64,000 bases of DNA from Aurantiacibacter atlanticus (GTDB lineage Bacteria > Pseudomonadota > Alphaproteobacteria > Sphingomonadales > Sphingomonadaceae). The position numbers and the translations under genes were made by a program. The DNA lies in contig NZ_CP011310.1 of assembly GCF_001077815.2 (NCBI RefSeq), positions 248,001 to 312,000 of the forward strand. The letters are read 5' to 3'. Below are positions 26,463 to 35,555 of this stretch, one piece after another; positions within the stretch are counted from its first letter, which is position 1; each line of letters opens with the position of its first letter. The notes below the pieces were generated by a model. The model made no database searches. It worked only from the letters and a program-made list of their open reading frames with translations, and was not told the DNA's origin.

Positions 26463-27601
26463 GCGGAATCCGGCTTCAGGTGGCGAAACATCGCCCGGAC
26501 CAGCCAACGCAGACGAAGCAAGAATTTCGGTGAGTTGCGGGCATGGGGAAAGGTGCTGCGCAAATGATCGTCATTAGGCAACATCAGGCGCAAGACGTAA
26601 GACACCTTGTCCCCTATGCCCCTGCTGGCTGCTAAATCGCTGGCAATCCTGCGTCGACGGCTTGCCTGCGTAAGATACGACATGACTTTGCCGCCCTGCC
26701 GCCTGTCAGCCAATTGCGCAAACACTGGTTTAGGAACGCAATCCTCCGACAGCGCACGAGCCTGATCCAGCGCCGCGCAGATGACAGCAGAAATCTCGTG
26801 GCGTTCAGCCAGCCGGACCAGTTCTTGCCACTGTTCATCATCCAATGTCCTGCACAGATACCGGTAATCCATTGTCCAGATCAGCCGATCGCCCTCCGGC
26901 ACTTTCTCGCCCTCTATTGCATAGCCCGATATGCTATGCTCACACTGGTTAAACGCACCTTGCACCAGCGCTCGCACCGGATCGGCTGCCCAGGCGGACG
27001 AATGCAGGCGCGGAAGCGGGATGCTGTTTTCTAGCATATCGTCAGCACCCAACACCGTCTGAAGCCTTGGAGAATCCACCACGCGCCAGTGCAGGTCGAC
27101 TACGTGCTCAAACCCTATTCCGGTGTCGAAATACCAACTTTCCTGAAACAACAGCCCGTGTGGTGGCGGCGACAGGTTGAAACCGTCGCGGCGCAAGATC
27201 CTACGCGCGTCTTCAAGCCGGGTTTCGCAGATCAGGATGTCGCTATCGCCGCGGCGCCGCCATGCGGGATTGCCATATACGCTGTAAGCCAGCGCAGTCC
27301 CCTTCATCACGACAGCTTGGATACCCTCCTGTTCAAAAGCGTCGAAAAGCTGGCGGAGCATGCGGAGATGCGATTCCTCCCACAAGGCCTGCATTTGCGC
27401 TTCGTCCAGCACCGAGCCACGCAATCGGGGCGGCCACTTATCTACGTTTTTTACCGTATCACAAAGGGCCAGAGAAATGCCATGAAACCGGATCCGGCGG
27501 ATCGCCAGATCGATTGAGGCATCACTATAGAAATCGGGAAGGCAAGCAGAGCCACCTTCTCCCATTTCAGAAGCAAGCCAAGAATCAATCTGCGGCGCCA
27601 T
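26459..27601 (-). CDS. Nucleotidyltransferase-family lasso tailoring protein
   Basis: About 380 residues resembling the uncharacterised nucleotidyltransferase family (NTP_transf_5). KGTALAYSVYG (residues 100-110) and RRRGDSDILI (Asp119-x-Asp121) give the metal-binding pattern. In paeninodin/pseudomycoidin-type clusters a protein of this family acts after the kinase and further modifies the phosphorylated residue. That role is inferred here from co-occurrence with the kinase. The ATG at 27601 starts a two-gene operon with the exporter. About 200 bases separate it from the divergent rfbA. Confidence 0.75.
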   Translation of the reverse strand: MAPQIDSWLASEMGEGGSACLPDFYSDASIDLAIRRIRFHGISLALCDTVKNVDKWPPRLRGSVLDEAQMQALWEESHLRMLRQLFDAFEQEGIQAVVMKGTALAYSVYGNPAWRRRGDSDILICETRLEDARRILRRDGFNLSPPPHGLLFQESWYFDTGIGFEHVVDLHWRVVDSPRLQTVLGADDMLENSIPLPRLHSSAWAADPVRALVQGAFNQCEHSISGYAIEGEKVPEGDRLIWTMDYRYLCRTLDDEQWQELVRLAERHEISAVICAALDQARALSEDCVPKPVFAQLADRRQGGKVMSYLTQASRRRRIASDLAASRGIGDKVSYVLRLMLPNDDHLRSTFPHARNSPKFLLRLRWLVRAMFRHLKPDSA

Positions 27602-27814
27602 AATCCTGCTACCCGTTTAAGCGTTCAACCGGGATGGTTACTCGGCGCAAGCCTCAGTGCAATTCATATCCTCTATTTGCAAGGCGCAAGAGGCTGTATA
27701 CTTCGTTGCAAGACAGCAGATTAGCGGTTGACGCGGGCAGGGGCCGTTGCAATGCGCTAAGGTTCTTCCCTTACCTAACGAACTGATTTGATCAGGATGG
27801 CGGAAAAGCAGACG

Positions 27815-28702
27815 ATGCAGCACAAACGCAAGGGAATCATCCTCGCAGGAGGGTCCGGCACACGGCTCTATCCGCTGACCAGAGGCGTCTCGAAACAGCT
27901 GATGCCGGTTTTTGACAAGCCGATGATCTATTACCCGCTCAGCACGCTGATGCTGGCGGGCATTCGCGATATCCTCATCATCACCACACCTGAAGACCAG
28001 AACCAGTTCCAGCGAGTGCTCGGAGACGGTTCGGATTTCGGCGTGGCCCTCAGTTATGCCGTCCAGCCCAAGCCGGAAGGACTGGCACAAGCCTTTCATA
28101 TCGGCGCGGAATTCATAGGCGAAAATCCCAGCGCGCTCGTTCTGGGTGACAACATATTTTATGGCCATGGCCTGCCTGGTTTACTTCAGAGCGCTTCGAG
28201 CCGCGAAACCGGCGCGAGTGTTTTTGCCTATCGCGTCAACGATCCGCAGGCCTATGGCGTCGTCGCGTTTGATGCCGAAGGCAGAGCATCCTCGCTCGAG
28301 GAAAAACCTGCCAACCCCAAATCCAACTATGCCGTAACGGGCCTGTATTTCTACGACGGAACCGTTGTTGACAGAGCCCGCGATCTCCAGCCGTCTCCGC
28401 GTGGTGAGTTGGAAATCACCGACCTCAACAGGCTGTATATGGATGATGGCGCATTGTCGGTGGAGATGATGGGTCGCGGCTTTGCATGGCTTGATACAGG
28501 CACACACGGGTCTTTGCTTGATGCTGCCAGCTATGTCCGCATCACCGAGGAGCGACAGGGGCTGAAGATTTGCTGTCCTGAAGAAATCGCATGGCGGCAG
28601 GGATTTATCGATGATGCCGGGCTCGAGGCTATCGCCGCGCCGCTCAAGAAATCGGGCTATGGCGAATATCTGATGGCATTGCTGCGCGAAGGCGCGCGCT
28701 AA
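27815..28702 (+). CDS. rfbA: Glucose-1-phosphate thymidylyltransferase
   Basis: First enzyme of dTDP-L-rhamnose synthesis, making dTDP-glucose. [16 protein letters not shown] is the nucleotide-binding signature at the N-terminus, [16 protein letters not shown] the conserved substrate region, and VLGDNIFYG carries the metal-binding Asp. About 295 residues from ATG 27815 (family length); starts at 27797 or 27788 would add six or nine residues. It is the first gene of an overlapping rfbACDB operon. The stop TAA shares its last base with the rfbC ATG. Confidence 0.95.
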   Translation: MQHKRKGIILAGGSGTRLYPLTRGVSKQLMPVFDKPMIYYPLSTLMLAGIRDILIITTPEDQNQFQRVLGDGSDFGVALSYAVQPKPEGLAQAFHIGAEFIGENPSALVLGDNIFYGHGLPGLLQSASSRETGASVFAYRVNDPQAYGVVAFDAEGRASSLEEKPANPKSNYAVTGLYFYDGTVVDRARDLQPSPRGELEITDLNRLYMDDGALSVEMMGRGFAWLDTGTHGSLLDAASYVRITEERQGLKICCPEEIAWRQGFIDDAGLEAIAAPLKKSGYGEYLMALLREGAR

Positions 28703-29247
28703 TGAACATCATCGAATGCGATATCGAAGGCCCGCTTATCATAGAGCCGCAGGTGTTCGGCGATGAACGCGGTTTCTTCATGGAGAGCTGGAATGCGGGC
28801 AAATTTGCCGCAGCCGGGCTGGATATCGCATTCGTGCAGGACAATCATTCTCTCTCGCAGAAGGGCGTTCTACGCGGAATGCATTTTCAGAAGCCCGGCG
28901 CACAAGGCAAGCTTGTTCGCGTCATAACTGGCGCGGTGTATGATGTGGCCGTCGACATGCGCCAGTCATCGCAGAACTTCGGGCAATGGACCGGCGTGGA
29001 ATTGAACGCGCGAAACAAGCGCTTGTTCTGGGTCCCGAGGGGCTTTGCACATGGTTTTCTGACGTTGGAAGACGATACCGAATTCCTCTACAAATGTGAT
29101 GCGCCCTATGCGCCGGATGATGAGCATTCGCTGGCATGGGACGATCCCGACGTAGGTATCGACTGGCCGCTGGATGGGCTGGATATTCAGCTTTCCGCCA
29201 AGGATCGCGCTGGCAAACGCCTTGCGGAATTGGAGCCTTTCGCGTGA
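28702..29247 (+). CDS. rfbC: dTDP-4-dehydrorhamnose 3,5-epimerase
   Basis: A 181-residue cupin epimerase, the third step of dTDP-L-rhamnose synthesis. Signature segments are DERGFFMESWNAGKF, QDNHSLSQKGVLRGMHFQ (catalytic His in the second part) and VPRGFAHGFLTLEDD. The start overlaps the rfbA stop (TAATG), and the rfbD start overlaps its own stop (GTGA), so expression is tightly coupled. Confidence 0.95.
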   Translation: MNIIECDIEGPLIIEPQVFGDERGFFMESWNAGKFAAAGLDIAFVQDNHSLSQKGVLRGMHFQKPGAQGKLVRVITGAVYDVAVDMRQSSQNFGQWTGVELNARNKRLFWVPRGFAHGFLTLEDDTEFLYKCDAPYAPDDEHSLAWDDPDVGIDWPLDGLDIQLSAKDRAGKRLAELEPFA

Positions 29248-30092
29248 AAGTCCTGATCACAGGCGCGAGAGGGCAATTAGGCCGCGCATTGGCTGCAACC
29301 GCACCAGAAGATGCGATATTGCACACAATCGAAATCGATGATTGCAATTTGACAGACCGCGCCGCCGTCAAGGAATTGATGGAGCAAGTCGCGCCTGACC
29401 TGGTAATCAATGCTGCTGCCTATACCGCTGTCGACAAGGCTGAGAGCGATGAGGATGCGGCCCGCGCGATCAATGCAGATGCTGTGGCGAATGTGCGCGA
29501 GGCGTTTGCGGGCAAGCTGGTGCATCTCTCGACCGATTTCGTATTCGACGGAACATCCAGCCGCGCATATCGCCCCGATGACACGCGCAAACCCCTTTCC
29601 GTCTACGGGCGGACAAAGGCAGCAGGTGAGGATCATCTCGCACATGGCGACGTGCTGGTTCGCACGGCATGGGTCTACACGTCAGGCGGTGCCAATTTCG
29701 TACGCACCATGCTCCGCTTGATGCAGGAAAAACCTTCGCTGGGCGTAGTGGCAGATCAGATAGGCGCGCCCACTTGGGCACCAGGCCTTGCCCGTACGAT
29801 CTGGGGGCTGATAGCAGCCGATGCCGCTGGCACTTTCCATCATAGCGATGCCGGCGTTGCCAGCTGGTATGATTTCGCCGTCGCGATCCAGGAAGAGGCG
29901 CTTGCGCTGGGCCTGCTTGCATCGGCGATCCCCATCGCGCCGATCCCGACAAGCGCATATCCCACCCCGGCTGCCCGGCCCGCTTTCTCGCTCCTCGACT
30001 GCAGCAAGACACGCGAATTGCTGGAAGATGGCTATACACATTGGCGCACTAATCTGCGCCGGATGCTACTAGAGGAAAAAGCACTTGGCTAA
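29244..30092 (+). CDS. rfbD: dTDP-4-dehydrorhamnose reductase
   Basis: Last step of dTDP-L-rhamnose synthesis, an NADPH-dependent short-chain reductase of about 282 residues. The GTG start at 29244 gives MKVLITGARGQLGRAL, the expected Rossmann start. A longer in-frame reading from 29136 would run through rfbC and is not credible. STDFVFDGTSSRAYRPDD and the YGRTKAAGE triad motif (Tyr-x3-Lys) are visible. Confidence 0.95.
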   Translation: MKVLITGARGQLGRALAATAPEDAILHTIEIDDCNLTDRAAVKELMEQVAPDLVINAAAYTAVDKAESDEDAARAINADAVANVREAFAGKLVHLSTDFVFDGTSSRAYRPDDTRKPLSVYGRTKAAGEDHLAHGDVLVRTAWVYTSGGANFVRTMLRLMQEKPSLGVVADQIGAPTWAPGLARTIWGLIAADAAGTFHHSDAGVASWYDFAVAIQEEALALGLLASAIPIAPIPTSAYPTPAARPAFSLLDCSKTRELLEDGYTHWRTNLRRMLLEEKALG

Positions 30093-31143
30093 TCTGCTGA
30101 TAACTGGCGGCGCCGGATTTATCGGAGGGAATTTCGTTCATTACTGGGCGCAAAATCACCCGGATGATGCAATGGTCGTGCTCGATTGCCTGACTTATGC
30201 GGGCAATGAATCCACGATTGCCGGTGTTGAGCAGGCAGAGCTCATCAAGGGTGATATCCGCGACACTGATCTGGTCGAAAACCTGCTGCGCGAGCGTGAA
30301 ATTTCAACGCTGGTCCACTTTGCCGCTGAAAGCCATGTCGATCGCTCCATCAGCGGACCGGATGCCTTCATCGACACGAATATACTTGGCACGAATAGCC
30401 TGCTCAAAGCTGCCCGTGCCGTTTGGCTGGATGATGGGACCGGACTGGACCATCGATTCCACCACATCTCCACCGATGAAGTTTATGGTTCGCTCGGCCC
30501 TGACGATCCCGCGTTCAGCGAGGCCCATCAATACCAGCCCAATTCGCCATATTCGGCATCCAAGGCGGCGTCAGATCACCTCGTGCGCGCCTATCACCAC
30601 ACCTTCGGATTGGAGATAACGACCAGCAATTGTTCGAACAATTACGGGCCTTATCAATATCCCGAGAAGCTGATCCCGCTGTTCCTGCTCAATGCACTGC
30701 ACGGGCGGCCGTTGCCGATTTATGGTGACGGAATGAATGTGCGCGACTGGCTACATGTCGAAGATCATTGCCGCGGGATCGATGCTTGTCTTGCCAAGGG
30801 TCGATCGGGCGAAACATACAATATCGGCGGGGGCGCCGAACTGCCCAATATGGCGGTGATCGATCATATCTGCGCCGAGGTGGATCGCGCGTTTGCCGAG
30901 GTGGACGAGCTTGCGGCGCGCTATCCGGATGCCCCCGCAGCAAACGGGCGCCCCACGAGCGAACTCAAGACCTTCGTCACTGACCGCAAAGGTCACGATC
31001 GCCGTTACGCAATCGATGAAAGCAAGGCGCGCGGTGAACTGGGCTACGTACCTGCCCATACATTCGATGATGGCTTGCGCCAAACGCTGCACTGGTATTT
31101 GGACAACGAAAAGTGGTGGAAGGCGATAGGGACCGCTTGTTGA
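30085..31143 (+). CDS. rfbB: dTDP-glucose 4,6-dehydratase
   Basis: Second step of dTDP-L-rhamnose synthesis, 352 residues, extended short-chain dehydrogenase. NAD motif ITGGAGFIGGNF, FAAESHVDRSI, the STDEVYGSL loop and the YSASKAASDHL catalytic Tyr-x3-Lys are all present. The start is TTG at 30085, inside the last codons of rfbD. The order rfbA-C-D-B ends the operon; an acyltransferase gene converges five bases later. Confidence 0.95.
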   Translation: MANLLITGGAGFIGGNFVHYWAQNHPDDAMVVLDCLTYAGNESTIAGVEQAELIKGDIRDTDLVENLLREREISTLVHFAAESHVDRSISGPDAFIDTNILGTNSLLKAARAVWLDDGTGLDHRFHHISTDEVYGSLGPDDPAFSEAHQYQPNSPYSASKAASDHLVRAYHHTFGLEITTSNCSNNYGPYQYPEKLIPLFLLNALHGRPLPIYGDGMNVRDWLHVEDHCRGIDACLAKGRSGETYNIGGGAELPNMAVIDHICAEVDRAFAEVDELAARYPDAPAANGRPTSELKTFVTDRKGHDRRYAIDESKARGELGYVPAHTFDDGLRQTLHWYLDNEKWWKAIGTAC

Positions 31144-31148
31144 ACTTT

Positions 31149-31541
31149 TCAGCCTTCTTCAGGGCGGGCCGGATTGCCGGCAACTCTTTGGCCCGGTTCA
31201 ACATCGCGGGTGACGACCGCGCCGGGATCGACGCGGCAATCGGCACCCAGCGTCACGCCCGGAAAAACGATTGCTCTAGCCCCCACATGCGCACCGTCAC
31301 AAATGCGCGTATCGCAATAAAGACCGCGCGACATATCGTGGGTCAAAACCACGGCATGGTGATCGATCACGCAGTTTGCGCCGATGTGTATCCCGGCAGG
31401 ATGGGTGCGATCAATCAGCGCATCGTCGGCAATCCACGCCGAAGGGTGGATGTCCATTTTCCAGATCCGGGTGTGAACCAGCCGCTGCACCTTCTGCCGC
31501 AGGGATCTGGGCAATTTCCTGGTAAGACGTTGATCGACCAT
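31149..31541 (-). CDS. Hexapeptide-repeat acyltransferase (short)
   Basis: A 130-residue left-handed beta-helix acyltransferase of the WbbJ/colanic-acid acetyltransferase kind, likely to O-acetylate a sugar of the polysaccharide. Repeats include IHIGANCVIDHHAVVLTHD, VGARAIVFPGVTLGADC and DPGAVVTRDVEPGQRVAGNP, the typical end of the family. The catalytic His is probably within the DHHAVVL/THD stretch. It is shorter than most relatives, lacking much of the N-terminal helical part, and may be a minimal form. It converges with rfbB and diverges from a second acyltransferase 68 bases away. Confidence 0.75.
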   Translation of the reverse strand: MVDQRLTRKLPRSLRQKVQRLVHTRIWKMDIHPSAWIADDALIDRTHPAGIHIGANCVIDHHAVVLTHDMSRGLYCDTRICDGAHVGARAIVFPGVTLGADCRVDPGAVVTRDVEPGQRVAGNPARPEEG

Positions 31542-31609
31542 ATCCGCGCGATAGGGTCGCCGCGAAAGACTGGCAAGCGCGCCCGCCGCTTAGCTGCGAC
31601 AATCGCCTG

Positions 31610-32077
31610 ATGCGTTCGCTCAACCAGATACGGCGGCTGCGCCATTGGCTGCTGGCTATCAGGCGCCGGACGCTAATGCTGCGCCAGGGAGTGAAGATCG
31701 ATCCCAGCGCGCAGGTTTCCCTTTCCGCACACTTTGTGTCTGGCGCAAGAGAGACAATTGCAATCGGCGCGCAAACACTGGTGGCCTTCAAGGTCATGAT
31801 TCTCTCACGCGATTCAGAAGGCGCTGTGAAACCGGTTTCAATAGGGGCGCAATGCTTCATCGGCGGTGGCGCTGTCATCCTTCCCGGCGTGTCTATCGGC
31901 GATCGCTGCATTGTCGGCGCGGGCGCAGTCGTTGCCGACAATATGCCTTCCGACTGTATCGTCGCCGGCAATCCGGCCAAGGTCGTGCGAGAATGCCGCG
32001 GCATTCTGGCTTATGGCCGACTGCCCGAAGCGCCGATCAATAACATTCGTTTTCGCGATACGAAGCGATCCTCATGA
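31610..32077 (+). CDS. Hexapeptide-repeat acyltransferase
   Basis: A 155-residue left-handed beta-helix acyltransferase. After a basic N-terminus (LRHWLLAIRRRTLMLRQG) come hexapeptide turns VKIDPSAQVSLSAHFVSG, VSIGAQCFIGGGAVILPGV and IGDRCIVGAGAVVADNM, ending VAGNPAKVV as in sugar O-acetyltransferases. It opens a five-gene plus-strand operon (acyltransferase, SGNH hydrolase, pyruvyl transferase, Wzy, Wzx) in which the first four genes overlap and the last follows within about 20 bases. Confidence 0.8.
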   Translation: MRSLNQIRRLRHWLLAIRRRTLMLRQGVKIDPSAQVSLSAHFVSGARETIAIGAQTLVAFKVMILSRDSEGAVKPVSIGAQCFIGGGAVILPGVSIGDRCIVGAGAVVADNMPSDCIVAGNPAKVVRECRGILAYGRLPEAPINNIRFRDTKRSS

Positions 32078-32835
32078 AGCGCATCGGTATCACCTTGATG
32101 GTCATCGGCATCTGTGTTGGCATTGCAGGCGCAGTGCTCGTGCGAGATGAATTGCCCGGTTGGACGCGTGGCGGATCGCGCATGAAACTCGCCCAACCCC
32201 TTGCCCCGGTTCATGCCTGCCCGACCTTGCCTTCGCAGCCGACGCGCGTCCTTTTCTTGGGAGATAGCAATATGTCCGGCGTCAGGCTTGGCAGCCCGCT
32301 CGAAGCGTTTCCGCACGTATTTTCGCAAAACGCCGCGATAGAGATCATCGTCGATAATCGCGCCCGTGGCGGAGCGCCCGCGCAGGATGCCTTGAGTCAG
32401 GCGCAACAGGCAGGCGACAGCACTGTGGCAGTGCTGATGTTCGGGACGAATGATGCTGACCCGCGCGGCTGGCTTTCGCCCAAGGAGCCGCGCACACTTG
32501 ACTCCTTTAAGGCTGATCTCGAACAGGCGATTGCCTACCTTCAAGAAAAGGACATCGAAGTGCTTTTGCTAGCAGCATTGCCCAGCGGCAGCCGCGCCAT
32601 CGAAAGGCGCATCGAGCCGTATCGCAATGCCATGCGTTCTGTTGCGTTACGAACAGGCGTCGCCTTTCGAGACCCGGCGGCTGCGTTTCAGCCTCCTGCG
32701 GAAGGCGGCGCATACCTGCAACGTGACGCGCTTCATCTGAATGCGCGCGGCCAGCGCGCGCTGGCGAAGTGGCTGCTTGAGTGCTTTGACAATTCTGCTT
32801 CCGACATGTCGATCGATGTGGAGCAAGCTGCATGA
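32074..32835 (+). CDS. SGNH/GDSL hydrolase, membrane-anchored
   Basis: 253 residues. A signal anchor (ITLMVIGICVGIAGAVLV) targets the periplasm. Block I is LFLGDSNMSG with the catalytic Ser, block III MFGTNDAD, and the late DALHLN gives the Asp and His. Family members are esterases or O-acetyl-handling enzymes. Placement after an acetyltransferase gene suggests it adjusts acetyl groups on the polysaccharide, which is inference. Its start overlaps the preceding stop by four bases (ATGA). Confidence 0.8.
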   Translation: MKRIGITLMVIGICVGIAGAVLVRDELPGWTRGGSRMKLAQPLAPVHACPTLPSQPTRVLFLGDSNMSGVRLGSPLEAFPHVFSQNAAIEIIVDNRARGGAPAQDALSQAQQAGDSTVAVLMFGTNDADPRGWLSPKEPRTLDSFKADLEQAIAYLQEKDIEVLLLAALPSGSRAIERRIEPYRNAMRSVALRTGVAFRDPAAAFQPPAEGGAYLQRDALHLNARGQRALAKWLLECFDNSASDMSIDVEQAA

Positions 32836-34181
32836 CGATGCGACGTCCGGAAGATCCTGTGAAGATCGGCTTGGTCGGCACATTTGATGTCGATAATTAC
32901 GGCGATTGCCTTTTCCCGGAGCTCTATGCTCATGAAATCGCCAAGCGCATCCCGGGTGCGCGCTTTACGCTGTATTCGCCGTTTGCGCGTGCTGCACGCA
33001 TCCTGAGCTTCGACACAGTGCTAGCCTTGCCCGCCACGCTTGACGCGGCCAGCTTTGACGAAGATGTGCTAGTCCTGACCGGCGGCGAGACGTTGTCGAG
33101 CGGGCACAATAGCGGCACCTACATCGTGCCCCTTTCCACTCTCAGTCACTATTTGCGGCTGTGGCTGGTCCCGACAATGGCGGCGACTACCAGCACGACC
33201 AAATTCATCGCGCACAGTGTCGGTGTGCGTAACGGGCCTGCTGACAATAGCTTGGTAGCGCGGTTACTGGAATCGGCCGACCGGATAAGCCTGCGCGATG
33301 CCAGCTCGCATTCGCGCTTGGATGAGAAATTTACGGTCGATGTAGACCCTGTCTTCCTCCTGCCGGATATGCTCTCGCAGGATGACTGGACACGGCGCTG
33401 CGCGGGTCTGCTTCCCGATGGGCTGGAATGCGGAAGCTACATCGCGGTGCAGGCCACCAATTCCTATTTTGCCGCCGAGCTGGATGAGTGGTGCGACGAG
33501 GTAGCCAAGGTCCTCAAGGCGACAGGGAAAAAGGCGTTGATGGTGCCTGTCTGTCATTTCCTCGAAGATTATCGGTTTCTGGAAATTGCCGGCGCCCGAT
33601 TGGCGGCGCGGTATCCGGAACTGGCCGACACGCTTTATTTCCTGCCGCAAGATCGCCAGAATGTCATGGATACCGCCGCGCTGATTGCTCGTTCCGCCGG
33701 ATATATTGGCACGTCATTGCACGGCGCGGTTACCGCTGCGGCCTTTGCTTTGCCGATGTCGGTATATTCCGGCCACGGCAAAAAGAACGGCAAGCACTAC
33801 CAGACCCTGCTGGCCGCCGGAATCGACGACGGCGTATTTCATTCTCTTGATGATTTGGCCGATTGCTTCGCGGCCTCGGGTGCAAGTGACTTGGTAGCAC
33901 GGTCAAAAGTTGCACAGGATCGCGCCAGAAAGAGCGTGGAAATCCTTTCCGAAGCCATCCTCGCCCCCAAGGAAACGCGTCCGCCACTCGACCCGGCGGA
34001 CATCAGCGCCATCTGTCAGGCAGACCGCACGACGGTTTCAACTTGCAAAGAACGTGTCAAACGGAGGGTCTTTTCGCTTTTGAGAAGCTTCCCAACCCTC
34101 TACGAAGGATATCGATCGATACGGTTGCGGCATCAGTTTGCCAATGTGGCAGACGCCAATCCCTCAGATCGTCGGAATTAA
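32832..34181 (+). CDS. Polysaccharide pyruvyl transferase family protein
   Basis: A 449-residue GT-B-like enzyme that adds ketal-linked pyruvate from phosphoenolpyruvate to a sugar, giving acidic EPS. The N-terminus IGLVGTFDVDNYGDCLFPEL is the family signature. The C-terminal half has IGTSLHGAVTAAAFALP (conserved S-L-H-G) and SVYSGHGKKNGKH. The start overlaps the SGNH hydrolase gene by four bases. The C-terminal 60 residues are basic and less conserved, and the next gene begins at its stop codon. Confidence 0.85.
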   Translation: MTMRRPEDPVKIGLVGTFDVDNYGDCLFPELYAHEIAKRIPGARFTLYSPFARAARILSFDTVLALPATLDAASFDEDVLVLTGGETLSSGHNSGTYIVPLSTLSHYLRLWLVPTMAATTSTTKFIAHSVGVRNGPADNSLVARLLESADRISLRDASSHSRLDEKFTVDVDPVFLLPDMLSQDDWTRRCAGLLPDGLECGSYIAVQATNSYFAAELDEWCDEVAKVLKATGKKALMVPVCHFLEDYRFLEIAGARLAARYPELADTLYFLPQDRQNVMDTAALIARSAGYIGTSLHGAVTAAAFALPMSVYSGHGKKNGKHYQTLLAAGIDDGVFHSLDDLADCFAASGASDLVARSKVAQDRARKSVEILSEAILAPKETRPPLDPADISAICQADRTTVSTCKERVKRRVFSLLRSFPTLYEGYRSIRLRHQFANVADANPSDRRN

Positions 34182-35536
34182 TGATGCGAGCACAGGCTTC
34201 ACCAATGAACCAGCAAGAAAGGCCGCCACTCGCACGAGTCCTGCCTTTGGTGGCGTTGGTCTACGTGGCATTCCTGTTCCCGCCAGAGGTCAGGCTGCAG
34301 ATCGGCGATTTGCAGATCTATTCCTACCGGCTCGTCATCTTGCCTTCGCTGATCTTTGTGGGCGCGCAAATATTTGCAGGTCGGATGCGCTTCAGCTTAA
34401 TCGATTATCTTGTGATATTATCCGCCACTTGGTCCGCATTCGCCTTGACCGTGGTGTACGGCTTTTCTGAAAGCTTGACCCCAGTCGCTACAGTTTTCGT
34501 CGATACCGTCGGATCCTATCTAATAGCGCGCACGGCGATCCAATCGCTGACCGATGCGCGGCGAGTGCTCATCATGATTGCTCCGGCAGTTTTTCTCGCC
34601 GGCGCTATCATGGTAATTGAAAGCGTGTCTCACACCCTGATTGCCCGCCCTTTTTTCGCCCGCGTGTTTGGCCCGGTGTTCGATTATACAGAAGGCCCTA
34701 CTCCCACGACCCTATACTTCCGCACCGAGGTGCGAATGGGCCTGTTGCGGTCGTATGGAACATTCGGTCATCCAATTCTTGGCGGCCTTATGTTGCTGAG
34801 CCTGCTTCCTGCCTTCGTCATGAGCGGGATCCGGTCGGCGCCTCGTATTCTTGGCGTCCTCGGCGCGGTTTGCGGCTTTTTCTCCTTGTCCAGTGCCGCG
34901 ATCATGTCGCTTGCGCTTGCAGCAGGTCTGATCGCGGGCGATGCGATCAAACGGAGGTTCGTGGCCATCGGCTGGCCTGTTATTTCCGGAACCGTCGTTG
35001 CAATCCTGATTTCGTTGCACTTCGTCAGCAGTGGCGGCATCATCAACGTCATATCGCGCCTCACAATCAATCCAGCGACGGCATACACGCGCCAACAAAC
35101 GTGGCATTACGGGCTTCAATCAGTAGAAAATCATCCTTGGTTTGGCATTGGCCGTGAACTGTTCGAACGGCCGGAACATTTGACGCCAAGCGTCGATGCC
35201 CACTTCCTCGCGATGGGCATTAGTGGCGGCGCTATTCCCCCGCTTCTTTTGATCGCTGCCGTTGTCATGATTATGATCGGGCTTGGTAAGCGCGCAGTTC
35301 AGGCGCAATCGCTTTTGGAACGGAACATGTTTGTAGGGGCGAACTTTTCCATTCTGCTGTTGTTCTTCGGCGCGTTCACTGTGACATTTTTCAGCGACGG
35401 AAAGATCTGGTTGATGTGTCTGCTGGGCATTGGCGCCTCGCTCGCTGGCATGAAATCCGCGCAGATTAATGGAGCGCCAGTTTCGGGCAGGGCAACAGTG
35501 GGCGCCGCGCCGCGAAATATCGCTGCAACAACGTAA
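34181..35536 (+). CDS. O-antigen ligase/polymerase-like membrane protein (probable Wzy)
   Basis: About 451 residues, 10-12 transmembrane segments. It has the periplasmic loop after TYGTFGHPILGGLM and the region around WHYGLQSVENHPWFGIG (about residues 310-330), a typical polymerase/ligase loop. The ATG at 34181 shares a base with the preceding stop (TAATG), and ATG 34184 and 34205 are alternatives. Adjacent to a Wzx flippase, it is the best candidate for the polymerase of the repeat unit in this locus. Confidence 0.8.
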   Translation: MMRAQASPMNQQERPPLARVLPLVALVYVAFLFPPEVRLQIGDLQIYSYRLVILPSLIFVGAQIFAGRMRFSLIDYLVILSATWSAFALTVVYGFSESLTPVATVFVDTVGSYLIARTAIQSLTDARRVLIMIAPAVFLAGAIMVIESVSHTLIARPFFARVFGPVFDYTEGPTPTTLYFRTEVRMGLLRSYGTFGHPILGGLMLLSLLPAFVMSGIRSAPRILGVLGAVCGFFSLSSAAIMSLALAAGLIAGDAIKRRFVAIGWPVISGTVVAILISLHFVSSGGIINVISRLTINPATAYTRQQTWHYGLQSVENHPWFGIGRELFERPEHLTPSVDAHFLAMGISGGAIPPLLLIAAVVMIMIGLGKRAVQAQSLLERNMFVGANFSILLLFFGAFTVTFFSDGKIWLMCLLGIGASLAGMKSAQINGAPVSGRATVGAAPRNIAATT

Positions 35537-35555
35537 GCGTGGCTGGCATTCTGTA

